Shown piece after piece: positions 25,387 to 33,249 of a stretch of DNA of 46,497 nucleotides. A model generated the notes under the pieces. It did no database searches and was not told the DNA's origin. It saw only the letters and a list, made by a program, of their open reading frames with translations. Every line of letters starts with the position of its first letter. Within the stretch, counting starts at the first letter, position 1. Source of the stretch: a bacterium. Its GTDB lineage: Bacteria; Sysuimicrobiota; Sysuimicrobiia; Sysuimicrobiales; Segetimicrobiaceae. A program made the translations under genes and the position numbers. The stretch covers positions 1 to 46,497 of the forward strand of contig DASSJF010000070.1 in assembly GCA_035691305.1 (NCBI GenBank). The letters run 5' to 3'.

Positions 25387-26141
25387 GCGCCGAGCCTTCC
25401 CCGGGCGCGAGTCCCGTCACCGCTTCGGAGGGCCTCGCCGCGCTGGCGGCGCTCTGGGCCGTGCAGCAGGCCGATCGGCAGCTCGCGGCGCTGCGGGCCG
25501 AGCGCGCCGAACTGGACGACGGGACGGCGCTGCGGGAGGAAACCGAGACCGCCCGGGCCGCGGCGCAGGACGCGGCGGACCGGTTGCACGCCGCGCTGGC
25601 CACGCAGCGCGATCAGGAGCTGCGGCTGGCGACGACCGAATCGAAGCAGAAGAAGGCCGAAGGCGATCTGTACGGCGGCCGCGTCTCCAATCCGAAAGAG
25701 CTGGCCGGCCTGGAAGAAGAGATCGGCGTGCTCGCCAAGGCCCGCGACCATCTGCAGGACAGTATTCTCGGCCTCTTCGACGAGGTCGAGCGGCTCAGAG
25801 GCGAGGAGGCGGAACGCGGGGCCGCGGCCCGCGCGCTCGACGAGCGGCTCGCCGCGCACCTGGCGGCCTTCGAGCGGGAGCGCGCTCGGACCGACGCGGG
25901 GATCGCCGCGAAGGAAGCGGAGCGGGCCGGCCTCGCGGCGGCGGTCGACGCGCGGCTCCTCAAGAAGTACGAAAGCATCGCAGCCCAGGAGGGCGGCATC
26001 GGAATGGTCGCGATCGCGGGGGGATTCTGCGGAGGCTGCCACAACGACGTGCCGGCGCGATTCGTCTCGCGGGTGCGCGCCGGCGACGTGGTCACCTGCG
26101 AGCGCTGCCACCGGATTCTGTATCTCGACGGTCCGCAGTGA
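25383..26141 (+). CDS. Zinc-ribbon coiled-coil protein (COG1579/DUF164 type)
   Basis: The 252-residue protein has a long charged, heptad-like helical region from about residue 15 to 190, rich in Ala, Glu and Arg. A C-terminal C4 zinc ribbon follows: GGFCGGCHNDVPARF and VVTCERCHRILYL, with two CxxC pairs. This is the architecture of the COG1579 family, whose function is not well defined. It often lies next to RNase H-like genes and RNase P RNA, as here, suggesting a nucleic-acid link. It begins at an ATGA overlap and ends in a GTGA overlap with the RNase H-like gene. Confidence 0.86.
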   Translation: MSAEPSPGASPVTASEGLAALAALWAVQQADRQLAALRAERAELDDGTALREETETARAAAQDAADRLHAALATQRDQELRLATTESKQKKAEGDLYGGRVSNPKELAGLEEEIGVLAKARDHLQDSILGLFDEVERLRGEEAERGAAARALDERLAAHLAAFERERARTDAGIAAKEAERAGLAAAVDARLLKKYESIAAQEGGIGMVAIAGGFCGGCHNDVPARFVSRVRAGDVVTCERCHRILYLDGPQ

Positions 26142-26617
26142 CGGCCGGCCGCCGGCGGTCGGGCGCCCGGGGCGCCGTGGGCTCCCGCCGGGGGGCGGCG
26201 GGTCCGCTGTCTACCGTGACGATCTGCATTGACGGCGCGTCGCGCGGCAACCCGGGCGACGCGGCGATCGGCGTGCTGGTGCTGGCGGATCACTCGATGG
26301 TGCGGGAGATCGCCGAGCGTATCGGCGTCGCGACCAACAACGTCGCGGAGTACAAGGCGCTGCTCCGGGGACTCGACGAGGCCGCCGCGCTCGGCGCTAC
26401 CACCGTGCACATCCAGAGCGACAGCGAGCTGCTCGTCCGCCAGGTTCAGGGCAAATACAAGGTCCGTAACGAAGCCCTCATCCCGCTGTACCGCGAAGCG
26501 CTGGCCCGCCTGCGCCGCTTCGGCCACGTGCACATCTTCCACGTGCCGCGCACCCGCAACGCGGGCGCGGACGGCCTCGCGAACCGGGCGCTGGATACCC
26601 TGGTGCGTCCGTCCTGA
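26138..26617 (+). CDS. Ribonuclease HI-like protein
   Basis: The product (up to 159 residues) has the RNase H fold with all acidic catalytic residues: Asp in VTICIDGASRGNPG, Glu in NNVAEYKALLRGL, Asp in IQSDSELLVRQVQG and Asp in TRNAGADGLANRAL. Family members cleave RNA in RNA/DNA hybrids. The KYKVRNEALIPLY stretch is common to the short bacterial RnhA-like subgroup. GTG 26138 overlaps the previous stop, but the first 25 residues are Arg/Gly-rich and not conserved, so a start nearer 26213 is possible. It is directly upstream of the RNase P RNA gene. Confidence 0.87.
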   Translation: MTAGRRRSGARGAVGSRRGAAGPLSTVTICIDGASRGNPGDAAIGVLVLADHSMVREIAERIGVATNNVAEYKALLRGLDEAAALGATTVHIQSDSELLVRQVQGKYKVRNEALIPLYREALARLRRFGHVHIFHVPRTRNAGADGLANRALDTLVRPS

Positions 26618-26709
26618 CCCGCGGTGACTGGCGGTCACCAACGGGCCGGGCGGCTTACCGCGCGACGGCGTGGCAACACGCACGCCCGGGCGCGGGACGC
26701 TTTCACCGG

Positions 26710-26739
26710 TTGAAGGCCCCCTCGCACCCGTGTTACCAT
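26710..26739 (+). promoter_or_regulatory. Promoter of rnpB
   Basis: TTGAAG (26710-26715) and TACCAT (26734-26739) are separated by 18 bases and resemble -35 and -10 hexamers. The predicted start, about seven bases beyond the -10 box, coincides with the first base of the RNase P RNA P1 helix at 26746. It is the best-formed two-box promoter in the window. Confidence 0.7.
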
Positions 26740-26745
26740 TGCCAT

Positions 26746-27095
26746 CGGGAGCAGGCTAGGCGGCCGCGAGCAGCACATCGCTCGAGGAAAGTCCGGGCTC
26801 CATAGGGCAGGGTGCTGGGTAACGCCCAGTGGGGGCGACCCCGAGGAGAGTGCCACAGAAACATACCGCCGCCGCGCGAAGCGATTCGCGTGGCGGCAAG
26901 GGTGCAAGGGTGCGGTAAGAGCGCACCAGCGGCCGGGCGACCGGCCGGCTCGGCAAACCCCACCCGGAGCAAGGTCACGTAGGGGGAGATGAGGCGGCCC
27001 GCCGATCCCCGGGTAGACTGCTGGAGGCGCCGGGCAACCGGCGCCCTAGAGAGATGGCCGCCCTCGACAGAACCCGGCTTATCGGCCTGCTCCCG
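26746..27095 (+). ncRNA. rnpB: RNase P RNA, bacterial type A
   Basis: The catalytic RNA of RNase P, which matures tRNA 5' ends. All landmarks are present: the P1 helix formed by CGGGAGCAGGC at the 5' end and GCCTGCTCCCG at the 3' end, GAGGAAAGTCC at 26784-26794, ACAGAAA at 26855-26861, GGGTGCAAGGGTGCGGTAAG, the CAAACCCCACCCGGAGCAAG block, AGAGAGATGG around 27048 and the final ACAGAACCCGGCTTAT before P1 closes. The order and length fit the ancestral type A fold. It has its own promoter; the exact 3' end beyond P1 is not defined. Confidence 0.96.
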
Positions 27096-27173
27096 TTTCC
27101 GATGCTTCGTTTCGCCAACGCAGCCGCACGTACCATTCAACACGCCGCTGGACGCGGGAAGGATAGGTGTCCG

Positions 27174-28343
27174 ATGAAAGGACTCCAGTTCGCCGCCGAG
27201 TGGTCGCCGAGGCCCGACTATCGCGTGTCCGAATTCGAAGAACGCACCGGTAAGGCCGTGACCGGCTCCAGCGTCTGGCGGCACCCCCAACTGGGTCTCG
27301 TCGACGTCGTCGAACCGAGGCTGGGCCCCTGGGACGTGCGGCTGCGGCCGCGCGCGTGCGGCGTCTGCGGCTCCGACGTGCACTTCCTCGAGACCGACAA
27401 GGACGGCTACATCCTCTACCCCGGCCTGACGAAGTTTCCGGTCGTGATCGGTCATGAGTTCAGCGGCCAGGTCGTCGAGACCGGCGCCGAGGTGAAGGAC
27501 CTCCGCGCCGGCGACCTCGTCACGGTCGAGGAGATGATCTGGTGCGGCCACTGCGTTCCATGCCGCAACGGCTGGCCGAACCAGTGCGAAAACCTCGAGG
27601 AGATCGGCTTCACGATCAACGGCGCGATGGCGGACCAGCTTGTCGTCGGCGCCAAGTACTGCTGGCCGCTCACCGCGCTCGCGGAGGCGTACGGCGGAGA
27701 AGACGCGGCCGCGGAAGCCGGGGCGATGTGCGAGCCGACGAGCGTGGCCTACAACGGCATGTTCGTGCGCGGCGAGGGGTTCAAGCCGGGCGGCGTCGTC
27801 GCCGTATTCGGCACGGGGCCGATCGGGTTTGCCGCGATCGCGCTCGCGCGCGCGGCGGGGGCGAGCCGGGTTATCGCGTTTGAAGTGAGCCCGACGCGCC
27901 AGGCCCTCGCGCGGAAGGTCGGGGCCGACGAGGTACACAGTCCCGTGGACCTTGATGCGGCCGGCTCGAGCCCGCACGAGGCCATTCTCGCGGCCAGCGG
28001 CGGCCGCGGCGCCGACATGATGGTGGAGGCCGCGGGGGCGCCGACGCGGACGGTGCCGGAGATGGAGCAGGCGCTCGCGATCGGCGGGCGGATCGTCATC
28101 ATCGGCCGGGCGGCGGAGCGCGCGCCCATGTACCTCGAGCACCTGCAGACCCACGCTTCGCAGGTCTTCGGGGCGCAGGGCCACTCCGGCTACGGGACCT
28201 TCCAGAACGTGATCCGCTTGATGGCCTCCGGCCGCATCGATCTGCGGCCGATCATCACGAGCCGGTTTCCGCTCGCCGAGGCGCGCGATGCGGTGCTGCG
28301 AGCCAGCAAGCGCCAGGACGGCAAAGTGATGGTCCGGATCTGA
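27174..28343 (+). CDS. Zinc alcohol dehydrogenase family, likely scyllo-inosose 3-dehydrogenase (IolM-type)
   Basis: A 389-residue medium-chain dehydrogenase. The catalytic zinc site CGVCGSDVHF and the GHE motif (VVIGHEFSGQVVE) are present; the structural-zinc lobe is reduced (EEMIWCGHCVPCRNGWPNQC). The Rossmann loop is VFGTGPIGFAAIALA. The N-terminal WSPRPDYRVSEFEERTGKA, the phrase LYPGLTKFPVVIGHEF and NLEEIGFTINGAMADQ closely resemble the Thermotoga inositol-pathway dehydrogenase. That enzyme oxidises scyllo-inosose to the diketo-inositol. The start is ATG 27174 with a GGAAGG site, just after rnpB. IolN- and IolO-like genes lie 6-8 kb downstream on the same strand, supporting this assignment. 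Confidence 0.82.
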   Translation: MKGLQFAAEWSPRPDYRVSEFEERTGKAVTGSSVWRHPQLGLVDVVEPRLGPWDVRLRPRACGVCGSDVHFLETDKDGYILYPGLTKFPVVIGHEFSGQVVETGAEVKDLRAGDLVTVEEMIWCGHCVPCRNGWPNQCENLEEIGFTINGAMADQLVVGAKYCWPLTALAEAYGGEDAAAEAGAMCEPTSVAYNGMFVRGEGFKPGGVVAVFGTGPIGFAAIALARAAGASRVIAFEVSPTRQALARKVGADEVHSPVDLDAAGSSPHEAILAASGGRGADMMVEAAGAPTRTVPEMEQALAIGGRIVIIGRAAERAPMYLEHLQTHASQVFGAQGHSGYGTFQNVIRLMASGRIDLRPIITSRFPLAEARDAVLRASKRQDGKVMVRI

Positions 28344-29161
28344 GGCCCTACCGGCTGCTCGTAACCGACGTCGACGGCACGCTCGTTCCGGAGAACAAGA
28401 TCGTGCCGGCGGGCGTGATCGAGGCGATCCATCGGGCGCAGGACCGGGGCGTCAAAGTCTGCCTCGCCACCGGGCGCCCTTGGCAGGCGACGGAGCCCTT
28501 TGTGGAGGCGGTGCGCGCCGACACACCGGTCATACTCTACAACGGCGGGCTGATCTACGATTTTGCGCACAACCGCGTGCTCTCGCGCACGGCGGTGCCG
28601 CAGGCGACGGCCCGGGCGGTGCTGCCGGTACTGCGCCGGTTTTCCAATACCTCGCCGCTGCTGTTTCTCCACGGCGAGGTCTACGCGGAGCGGATCACGC
28701 CGCTCACGAGGCTGTACGAACATCGGGACCGGCCGCTCGTGATTCTCGAGATAGACAGCTTCCAGCGCCTGCTCGACGAGTCGCCGGACGAGGATCCGCT
28801 CAAGATGCTGGTCATCGGCGAGCCGCCGGACCTCAAAGCGCTCGACGAAGCGCTCGGTACCCTGCCCGTGCCGGTCAACCGCGTATTCTCCCAGAAGGAC
28901 TATCTCGAGATTCTGCCGCAGGGCAACAACAAGGGGCGCGCGCTGCCGGTGCTGGCCCAGGCGGCCGGTGTGACGCTCGCCGAGACCGTCGCAGTCGGCG
29001 ACGCGCACAACGATCTCGCGATGATCCAGGCCGCCGGGCTCGGCGTCGCGGTGGAGACGAGCCCGCCGGACGTCGTCGCCGCGGCCGCGTGGACGTGCCC
29101 GCCGCCGGAGCAGGAAGGCCTGCGCGTCGTGATCGACCGGCTGCTCTTCAACGAAGGGTAG
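28340..29161 (+). CDS. Cof-type HAD hydrolase with apparent CTG start
   Basis: A HAD phosphatase of the Cof/IIB class (273 residues as drawn). Motif I, LLVTDVDGTLVPENK, lies upstream of the first conventional start (GTG 28403), so the gene must begin earlier. The frame contains no ATG, GTG or TTG there. CTG 28340 overlaps the dehydrogenase stop as CTGA and puts motif I at residues 6-20. Motif II is LATGRPWQATE, and the conserved lysine and motif IV appear as NKGRALPVLAQ and VGDAHNDLAMIQAAG. The substrate, probably a sugar phosphate or nucleotide, is not predictable. Confidence 0.86.
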   Translation: MRPYRLLVTDVDGTLVPENKIVPAGVIEAIHRAQDRGVKVCLATGRPWQATEPFVEAVRADTPVILYNGGLIYDFAHNRVLSRTAVPQATARAVLPVLRRFSNTSPLLFLHGEVYAERITPLTRLYEHRDRPLVILEIDSFQRLLDESPDEDPLKMLVIGEPPDLKALDEALGTLPVPVNRVFSQKDYLEILPQGNNKGRALPVLAQAAGVTLAETVAVGDAHNDLAMIQAAGLGVAVETSPPDVVAAAAWTCPPPEQEGLRVVIDRLLFNEG

Positions 29162-29169
29162 GGTCGCGG

Positions 29170-29946
29170 ATGAGCCGAGGCATCGCCGTTTTCGCCGGTA
29201 TTCAGGCCGACGCCATCCGGGCGATCGCCCGCGAGGCCGAGGCGGCCGGCTACGGGTCGTTCTGGGTCAACCATCCGCCGGCGGCCGACGGGCTCGCGGC
29301 CCTCGGCCGGGCGGTCCGCGAGACGCGCCGCGCGGAGTTGGGCGTCGGCGTGATCCCGCTGCAGAGCCGCGCGCCCGCGAGCATCATCGAGGGCGTGCGC
29401 GCGAACGCGCTGCCGCTCGACCGGCTGGTGCTCGGGGTCGGGAGCGCCAATCCCGGCGCGCTGCCCCGGATGCGGGACGGGGTCGCGGCGCTGCGGGGTG
29501 CGCTCTCGTGCCGGATCTACGCCGGGGCCCTCGGCCCGAAGATGTGCCGCCTCACGGGCGAGCTGTTCGACGGCGTGCTGCTCAACTGGCTGACCCCGGC
29601 GTATGCGCGCCGGTCCGCGGAGTGGGTGCGCGCCGGGGCCGCCGAGGCGGGGCGCCGGGCGCCTCGCCTCGCGGCCTACGTGCGGGTGGCGATCGGCCGG
29701 GCCGCGCGCGAGCGCCTTGCCGGCGAGGCGAAGCGGTACGGGGCGATCCCGGCGTACGCGGACAACTTCGCGCGGATGGGGGTCGCGCCGATCGAAACCT
29801 GCATCGCGGTGGACGACCCCGCCGCGGTGCCGTCCGCCCTCGCGGCCTGGAATGGCGCTGTCGACGACGTCGTTATCCGGGTGATTCCCGCCTCCGACAC
29901 CGCGGAGGACCACCTCGTGGTGGTGCGCGCGGCGAAGCCGAACTAA
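29170..29946 (+). CDS. LLM-class (luciferase-like) F420-dependent oxidoreductase
   Basis: A compact (258-residue) member of the bacterial luciferase-like TIM-barrel family, whose closest groups use F420 as hydride carrier. Supporting motifs are AIAREAEAAGYGSFWVNH, LGVGVIPLQSRAPASI, DRLVLGVGSANPGA, ALGPKMCRLTGELFDGVLLNWLTP (given to locate the core at about residues 117-140) and IETCIAVDDPAAV. It is shorter than the usual 300-350 residues. The organism makes F420 from the cof genes in this window, so the cofactor assignment is consistent. The substrate is unknown. The ATG start is eight bases after the HAD stop. Confidence 0.82.
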   Translation: MSRGIAVFAGIQADAIRAIAREAEAAGYGSFWVNHPPAADGLAALGRAVRETRRAELGVGVIPLQSRAPASIIEGVRANALPLDRLVLGVGSANPGALPRMRDGVAALRGALSCRIYAGALGPKMCRLTGELFDGVLLNWLTPAYARRSAEWVRAGAAEAGRRAPRLAAYVRVAIGRAARERLAGEAKRYGAIPAYADNFARMGVAPIETCIAVDDPAAVPSALAAWNGAVDDVVIRVIPASDTAEDHLVVVRAAKPN

Positions 29947-29974
29947 TCCGGGCGGCCGTCCCGTTGGGGGACCG

Positions 29975-30835
29975 ATGCCTGAACTTCCGTTCGTCACCAC
30001 GGTCGTAGAAAACCTCGCGCCGCTCGTTCGGGGGCGGACCGTCGACGAGGTGGTCGTCCGCGGCGTGTCGGTGCTGAAGACGTTCGATCCATCGATCGCC
30101 GATCTGCGCGGCCGCCGGGTGCTCGGCGTGCGCCGGCGAGGCAAGTTGCTCGTGCTCGACTTCACCGGCGATCTCGTCCTCGTGATCCATCTCCGGCGCA
30201 ACGGACGGCTCAAGGCGGTCCCGCGCGGGACGGGCCGCACCGCCCGGGACCTCGCGTTCGTGCTGGTGCTCGACCGCGGGCCCGACATCCAGATGATCGA
30301 GATCGGCTCTAAGAAGGCCGCGTCGGTCTGGCTGTATTCCGCCGGGCGCCTCGCCGAGGCGGAGCCCCTGCTCGGCCTCGGCATCGAGCCGCTCTCTCCC
30401 GAGTTCACGGCGGACGCGCTCGCGCGGGCGCTGCGGGGCGCGCGGATGCGGCTGAAAGCCTTCCTCGTCACCCAGCGGTACGTCGTCGGCATTGGCAACA
30501 CGTACGCGGACGAGATCCTGTGGGAGGCGCGTCTCTCGCCGCAGGCGATGACGACGTCGCTCGACGAGGGCGAGATCGGGAGGCTGCACGACGCGATCGC
30601 CTCGACACTCCGGCGCGGGATAGAGGTCCACCGCGGCGCGGCCGCGGGCGGCCTGCCGATGAAGGAGCCCCTCGAAGGGCTCGCCGTCCACCGTAAAGGC
30701 GGCGAGCCGTGCCCGCGCTGCGGCGCCCGGGTCGCCGTCATCTACTACGAGGACCGGGAGACCTACTACTGTCCCGTCTGTCAGGCAGCAGGGAAAGTCT
30801 ACGCCGACCGGCGGAGATCGAGATTACTTCGTTAA
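29975..30835 (+). CDS. Fpg/Nei-family DNA glycosylase, divergent
   Basis: A 286-residue formamidopyrimidine-DNA glycosylase-family protein for base-excision repair of oxidised bases. The catalytic Pro2-Glu3 (MPELP) and the lysine in RRGKLLVLDF are kept, as are the helix-two-turn-helix IGNTYADEILWEARLSP and the C-terminal zinc finger (CPRCGARVAVIYYEDRETYYC...CQ). The usual MPELPEVET reads MPELPFVTT, and the intercalation-loop region LVIHLGMSGRL reads LVIHLRRNGRL, so the void-filling methionine is replaced by arginine. Base specificity may therefore differ from classical MutM. The start ATG follows GGGGGACCG. Confidence 0.87.
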   Translation: MPELPFVTTVVENLAPLVRGRTVDEVVVRGVSVLKTFDPSIADLRGRRVLGVRRRGKLLVLDFTGDLVLVIHLRRNGRLKAVPRGTGRTARDLAFVLVLDRGPDIQMIEIGSKKAASVWLYSAGRLAEAEPLLGLGIEPLSPEFTADALARALRGARMRLKAFLVTQRYVVGIGNTYADEILWEARLSPQAMTTSLDEGEIGRLHDAIASTLRRGIEVHRGAAAGGLPMKEPLEGLAVHRKGGEPCPRCGARVAVIYYEDRETYYCPVCQAAGKVYADRRRSRLLR

Positions 30836-30851
30836 CGGGGAGGCGGTGCGT

Positions 30852-32036
30852 GTGCGATACAAGTACCTGATCGTCGGCGGCGGGATGACCGCGGACGCGG
30901 CGATCGACGGCATACGGCAGATCGATCCGTCGGGCTCCATCGCGATCGTCGGATCCGAGCCGCACCCCCCCTACGATCGCCCGCCGCTCACCAAAGCGCT
31001 CTGGAAGGGACGCCCGCTCGACAGCGTCTGGCGCAAGACCAACAGGGCCGGCGCGGACCTGAAACTCGGCCGGACGATCACCGGTCTCGACCTGCGCCGG
31101 AAGCAGGCGGCGGACGATCAGGGAACGGTTTACGAGTGGGACAAGCTCCTGTTCGCGACCGGCGGCACGCCCCGGCGGCTCGACGCCCCTGACGGTGATC
31201 GCGTCCTCTACTACCGGACGCTCGACGACTATACGCGGCTCCGCGCGCTCACCGAGCGGGGGGAGCGGTTTGCCGTCATCGGGGCCGGGTTCATCGGGTC
31301 GGAGATCGCGGCCGCGCTCGCGATGAACAACAAGCGCGTCACCCTGCTCTTTCCCGGCGAGGGCATCGGAGGGCGCGTCTATCCGCGGGAGCTGTCGCAA
31401 TTCCTGAACGGCTACTACCGGGACAAAGGCGTCGACCTGCAGCCGGGACAGCGCGTCGCGGCGATCGAAGCGGCGGGAGACAAGACCCGCGTGCGCACGC
31501 TGGGCGGGATGGACGTGACCGTCGACGGCGTCGTCGCCGGGCTCGGTATCGAGCCGAACATCGGGTTGGCGCGGTCGGCCGGGCTGGAGACCACCGATGG
31601 CGTGGCCGTGGACGAGATGCTCCGGGCCGGCCACCCGGACGTGTACGCCGCGGGCGATGTCGCGCTCTTCTACAACCCGGCGCTCGGCCGGCGCATCCGC
31701 GTCGAGCACGAAGACAACGCGAACACGATGGGCAAGGCGGCGGGGCGAAACATGGCCGGCGAAGCGGAGCCGTACCATCATCTGCCGTTCTTCTATTCCG
31801 ACCTGTTCGACCTCGGATACGAGGCGGTGGGGGATCTCGATTCTCGCTTCGAGACGGTGGTCGACTGGAAGAAGCCGCACCAGGAAGGCGTCGTGTACTA
31901 CCTGGGGGACGGCCGGGTTCGTGGAGTGCTCCTGTGGAACACCTGGAACCAGGTCGACGCGGCGCGGCGCCTGATCGCCGAACGCGGTCCGTTCCGGCCG
32001 GCCGATCTCAAGGGCCGGCTGCCGGAGACCGCATGA
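30852..32036 (+). CDS. FAD/NAD(P)-dependent oxidoreductase (AIF/ferredoxin-reductase type)
   Basis: A 394-residue pyridine nucleotide-disulfide oxidoreductase-fold protein. The FAD loop is KYLIVGGGMTADAAIDG at the N-terminus, with EPHPPYDRPPLTKALW typical of AIF and ferredoxin-reductase-like enzymes. The NAD loop is FAVIGAGFIGSEIAAALA near residue 145, and the second FAD contact is DVYAAGDVALF. A reductase C-terminal domain follows. No redox-active CxxC is present. I use GTG 30852, eight bases after GGGGAGG; GTG 30846 is too close to that site. Its stop overlaps the MbfA-like gene as ATGA, implying joint function. Confidence 0.87.
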   Translation: MRYKYLIVGGGMTADAAIDGIRQIDPSGSIAIVGSEPHPPYDRPPLTKALWKGRPLDSVWRKTNRAGADLKLGRTITGLDLRRKQAADDQGTVYEWDKLLFATGGTPRRLDAPDGDRVLYYRTLDDYTRLRALTERGERFAVIGAGFIGSEIAAALAMNNKRVTLLFPGEGIGGRVYPRELSQFLNGYYRDKGVDLQPGQRVAAIEAAGDKTRVRTLGGMDVTVDGVVAGLGIEPNIGLARSAGLETTDGVAVDEMLRAGHPDVYAAGDVALFYNPALGRRIRVEHEDNANTMGKAAGRNMAGEAEPYHHLPFFYSDLFDLGYEAVGDLDSRFETVVDWKKPHQEGVVYYLGDGRVRGVLLWNTWNQVDAARRLIAERGPFRPADLKGRLPETA

Positions 32037-33232
32037 GCGGTGCCCCGCCGGGCGGCACGCAGTCGAGCGCCGCCCGGTCGGCGGTCGGGCGCGACGTGGT
32101 CGTCGACCGCCTCCTCACCGCGTGGCGCGGTGAGATCCAGGCCCGCATGGCCTATGAGCTGCTGGCCGCGCGCGAACGAGATCCGAACCGCGCGAAGATT
32201 CTGCGACGAATGGCCGATGCGGAGCGCGGGCACCGCGCGCGCCTGGAAGCGCGGCTGACTGAACTCGGCGCCGCCGTGCCCGATCCCGCGTCGGTTCGCC
32301 TGCCGTTGTGGACGCGCCTTCAGATCGCGCTCGCGCCGACCGAGAAAGTGCTCGCCTGGCGCGAATCGCTCGAGAACGACGAGGTCGCGGACACCTACGG
32401 CCGTCCCACGGGCGACGCGACGACCGATCGGCTCTTCCAAGAGATCCGCAAGGACGAACGCTCGCACTCGCTCGCCGACGATGAAATGCGCTCGGGCGCC
32501 GCGGCCGGGTCGGAGACGCCGGAAGGGCGTCTCAGGCGGATCCTCGGCCGCGAGCGCTGGCATCAGTCGGGCTCCAGCTGGATCTCGGGCGCGGTGTACG
32601 GGGCGAACGACGGGCTCGGCGCGGTGTTCGGGATCGTCGCCGGCGTGTCCGGCGCGACCGGCGGCTCGAGCCTCGTGCTCACGGCCGGCCTGGCCGGCGC
32701 GGTCGCGTCGGCGATCTCGATGGCCGTCGGCGCGTTCCTCGCCGAACGGTCGGCTTCAGAGGTCGCCGCGGCCAACATCGCCGGCGAGCGGCGCGAGATC
32801 GAGGAGAATCCCGAAGAGGAGCGCGAGGAGCTCTCGCTTTTCTACCAGCTGAAGGGGCTTCCGGAAAAAGAAGCCGGCGAGCTCGCCGCGCGGATCGGTG
32901 GGACGCCGGAGTCGATGCTGCGCACGATGGTGACCGAAGAACTCGGCGGCGCCGGCGAAGACGGCAACCCGGTGCAGGCCGGGATCGCCGCGGGGCTGAG
33001 CACGGGGCTCGGCGCGTTCATCCCGGTGCTGCCGTTTTTCTGGCTCCAGGGCACCTCGGCCGTGCTGTGGGCCGCGCTGATTTCGCTTGTCGCGCACTTC
33101 CTCGTCGGGGCGGCCAAGTCGCTCTTTACGCTGCGCAGCTGGTGGTCCTCGGGCCTCGAGATGACGGCGGCGGGGTTGATCGTCGGCGGCGCGACCTACG
33201 TGCTGGGCGTGATTTTCAAAGTCGCAACCTAG
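32033..33232 (+). CDS. Ferritin-like/VIT1 fusion (MbfA-type iron transporter)
   Basis: A 399-residue fusion. Residues 20-160 form a rubrerythrin-like four-helix di-iron domain with Glu in WRGEIQARMAYE, ExxH in DAERGH, Glu in RESLENDEV and a second ExxH in KDERSH. The C-terminal half is a VIT1/CCC1 transporter: SGAVYGANDGLGAVFGIVAG, MAVGAFLAERSASEVAAANI and three further helices. MbfA proteins of Rhizobiales with this architecture export iron and protect against peroxide. Coupling to a FAD reductase (ATGA) fits iron redox handling. The partner relation is inference. Confidence 0.88.
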   Translation: MSGAPPGGTQSSAARSAVGRDVVVDRLLTAWRGEIQARMAYELLAARERDPNRAKILRRMADAERGHRARLEARLTELGAAVPDPASVRLPLWTRLQIALAPTEKVLAWRESLENDEVADTYGRPTGDATTDRLFQEIRKDERSHSLADDEMRSGAAAGSETPEGRLRRILGRERWHQSGSSWISGAVYGANDGLGAVFGIVAGVSGATGGSSLVLTAGLAGAVASAISMAVGAFLAERSASEVAAANIAGERREIEENPEEEREELSLFYQLKGLPEKEAGELAARIGGTPESMLRTMVTEELGGAGEDGNPVQAGIAAGLSTGLGAFIPVLPFFWLQGTSAVLWAALISLVAHFLVGAAKSLFTLRSWWSSGLEMTAAGLIVGGATYVLGVIFKVAT

Positions 33233-33249
33233 CCCCGATTCGTACCACG

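Noticed and set aside
27054-27173. Upstream extension of the IolM-like dehydrogenase into rnpB
   Set aside because: The first 40 codons would overlap the 3' end of RNase P RNA; ATG 27174 has a ribosome site and fits the family N-terminus.
26750-28184. Long minus-strand frame across the rnpB region and the dehydrogenase
   Set aside because: The region has all RNase P RNA hallmarks and its own promoter, and the rest is antisense to the dehydrogenase; the antisense translation has no domains.
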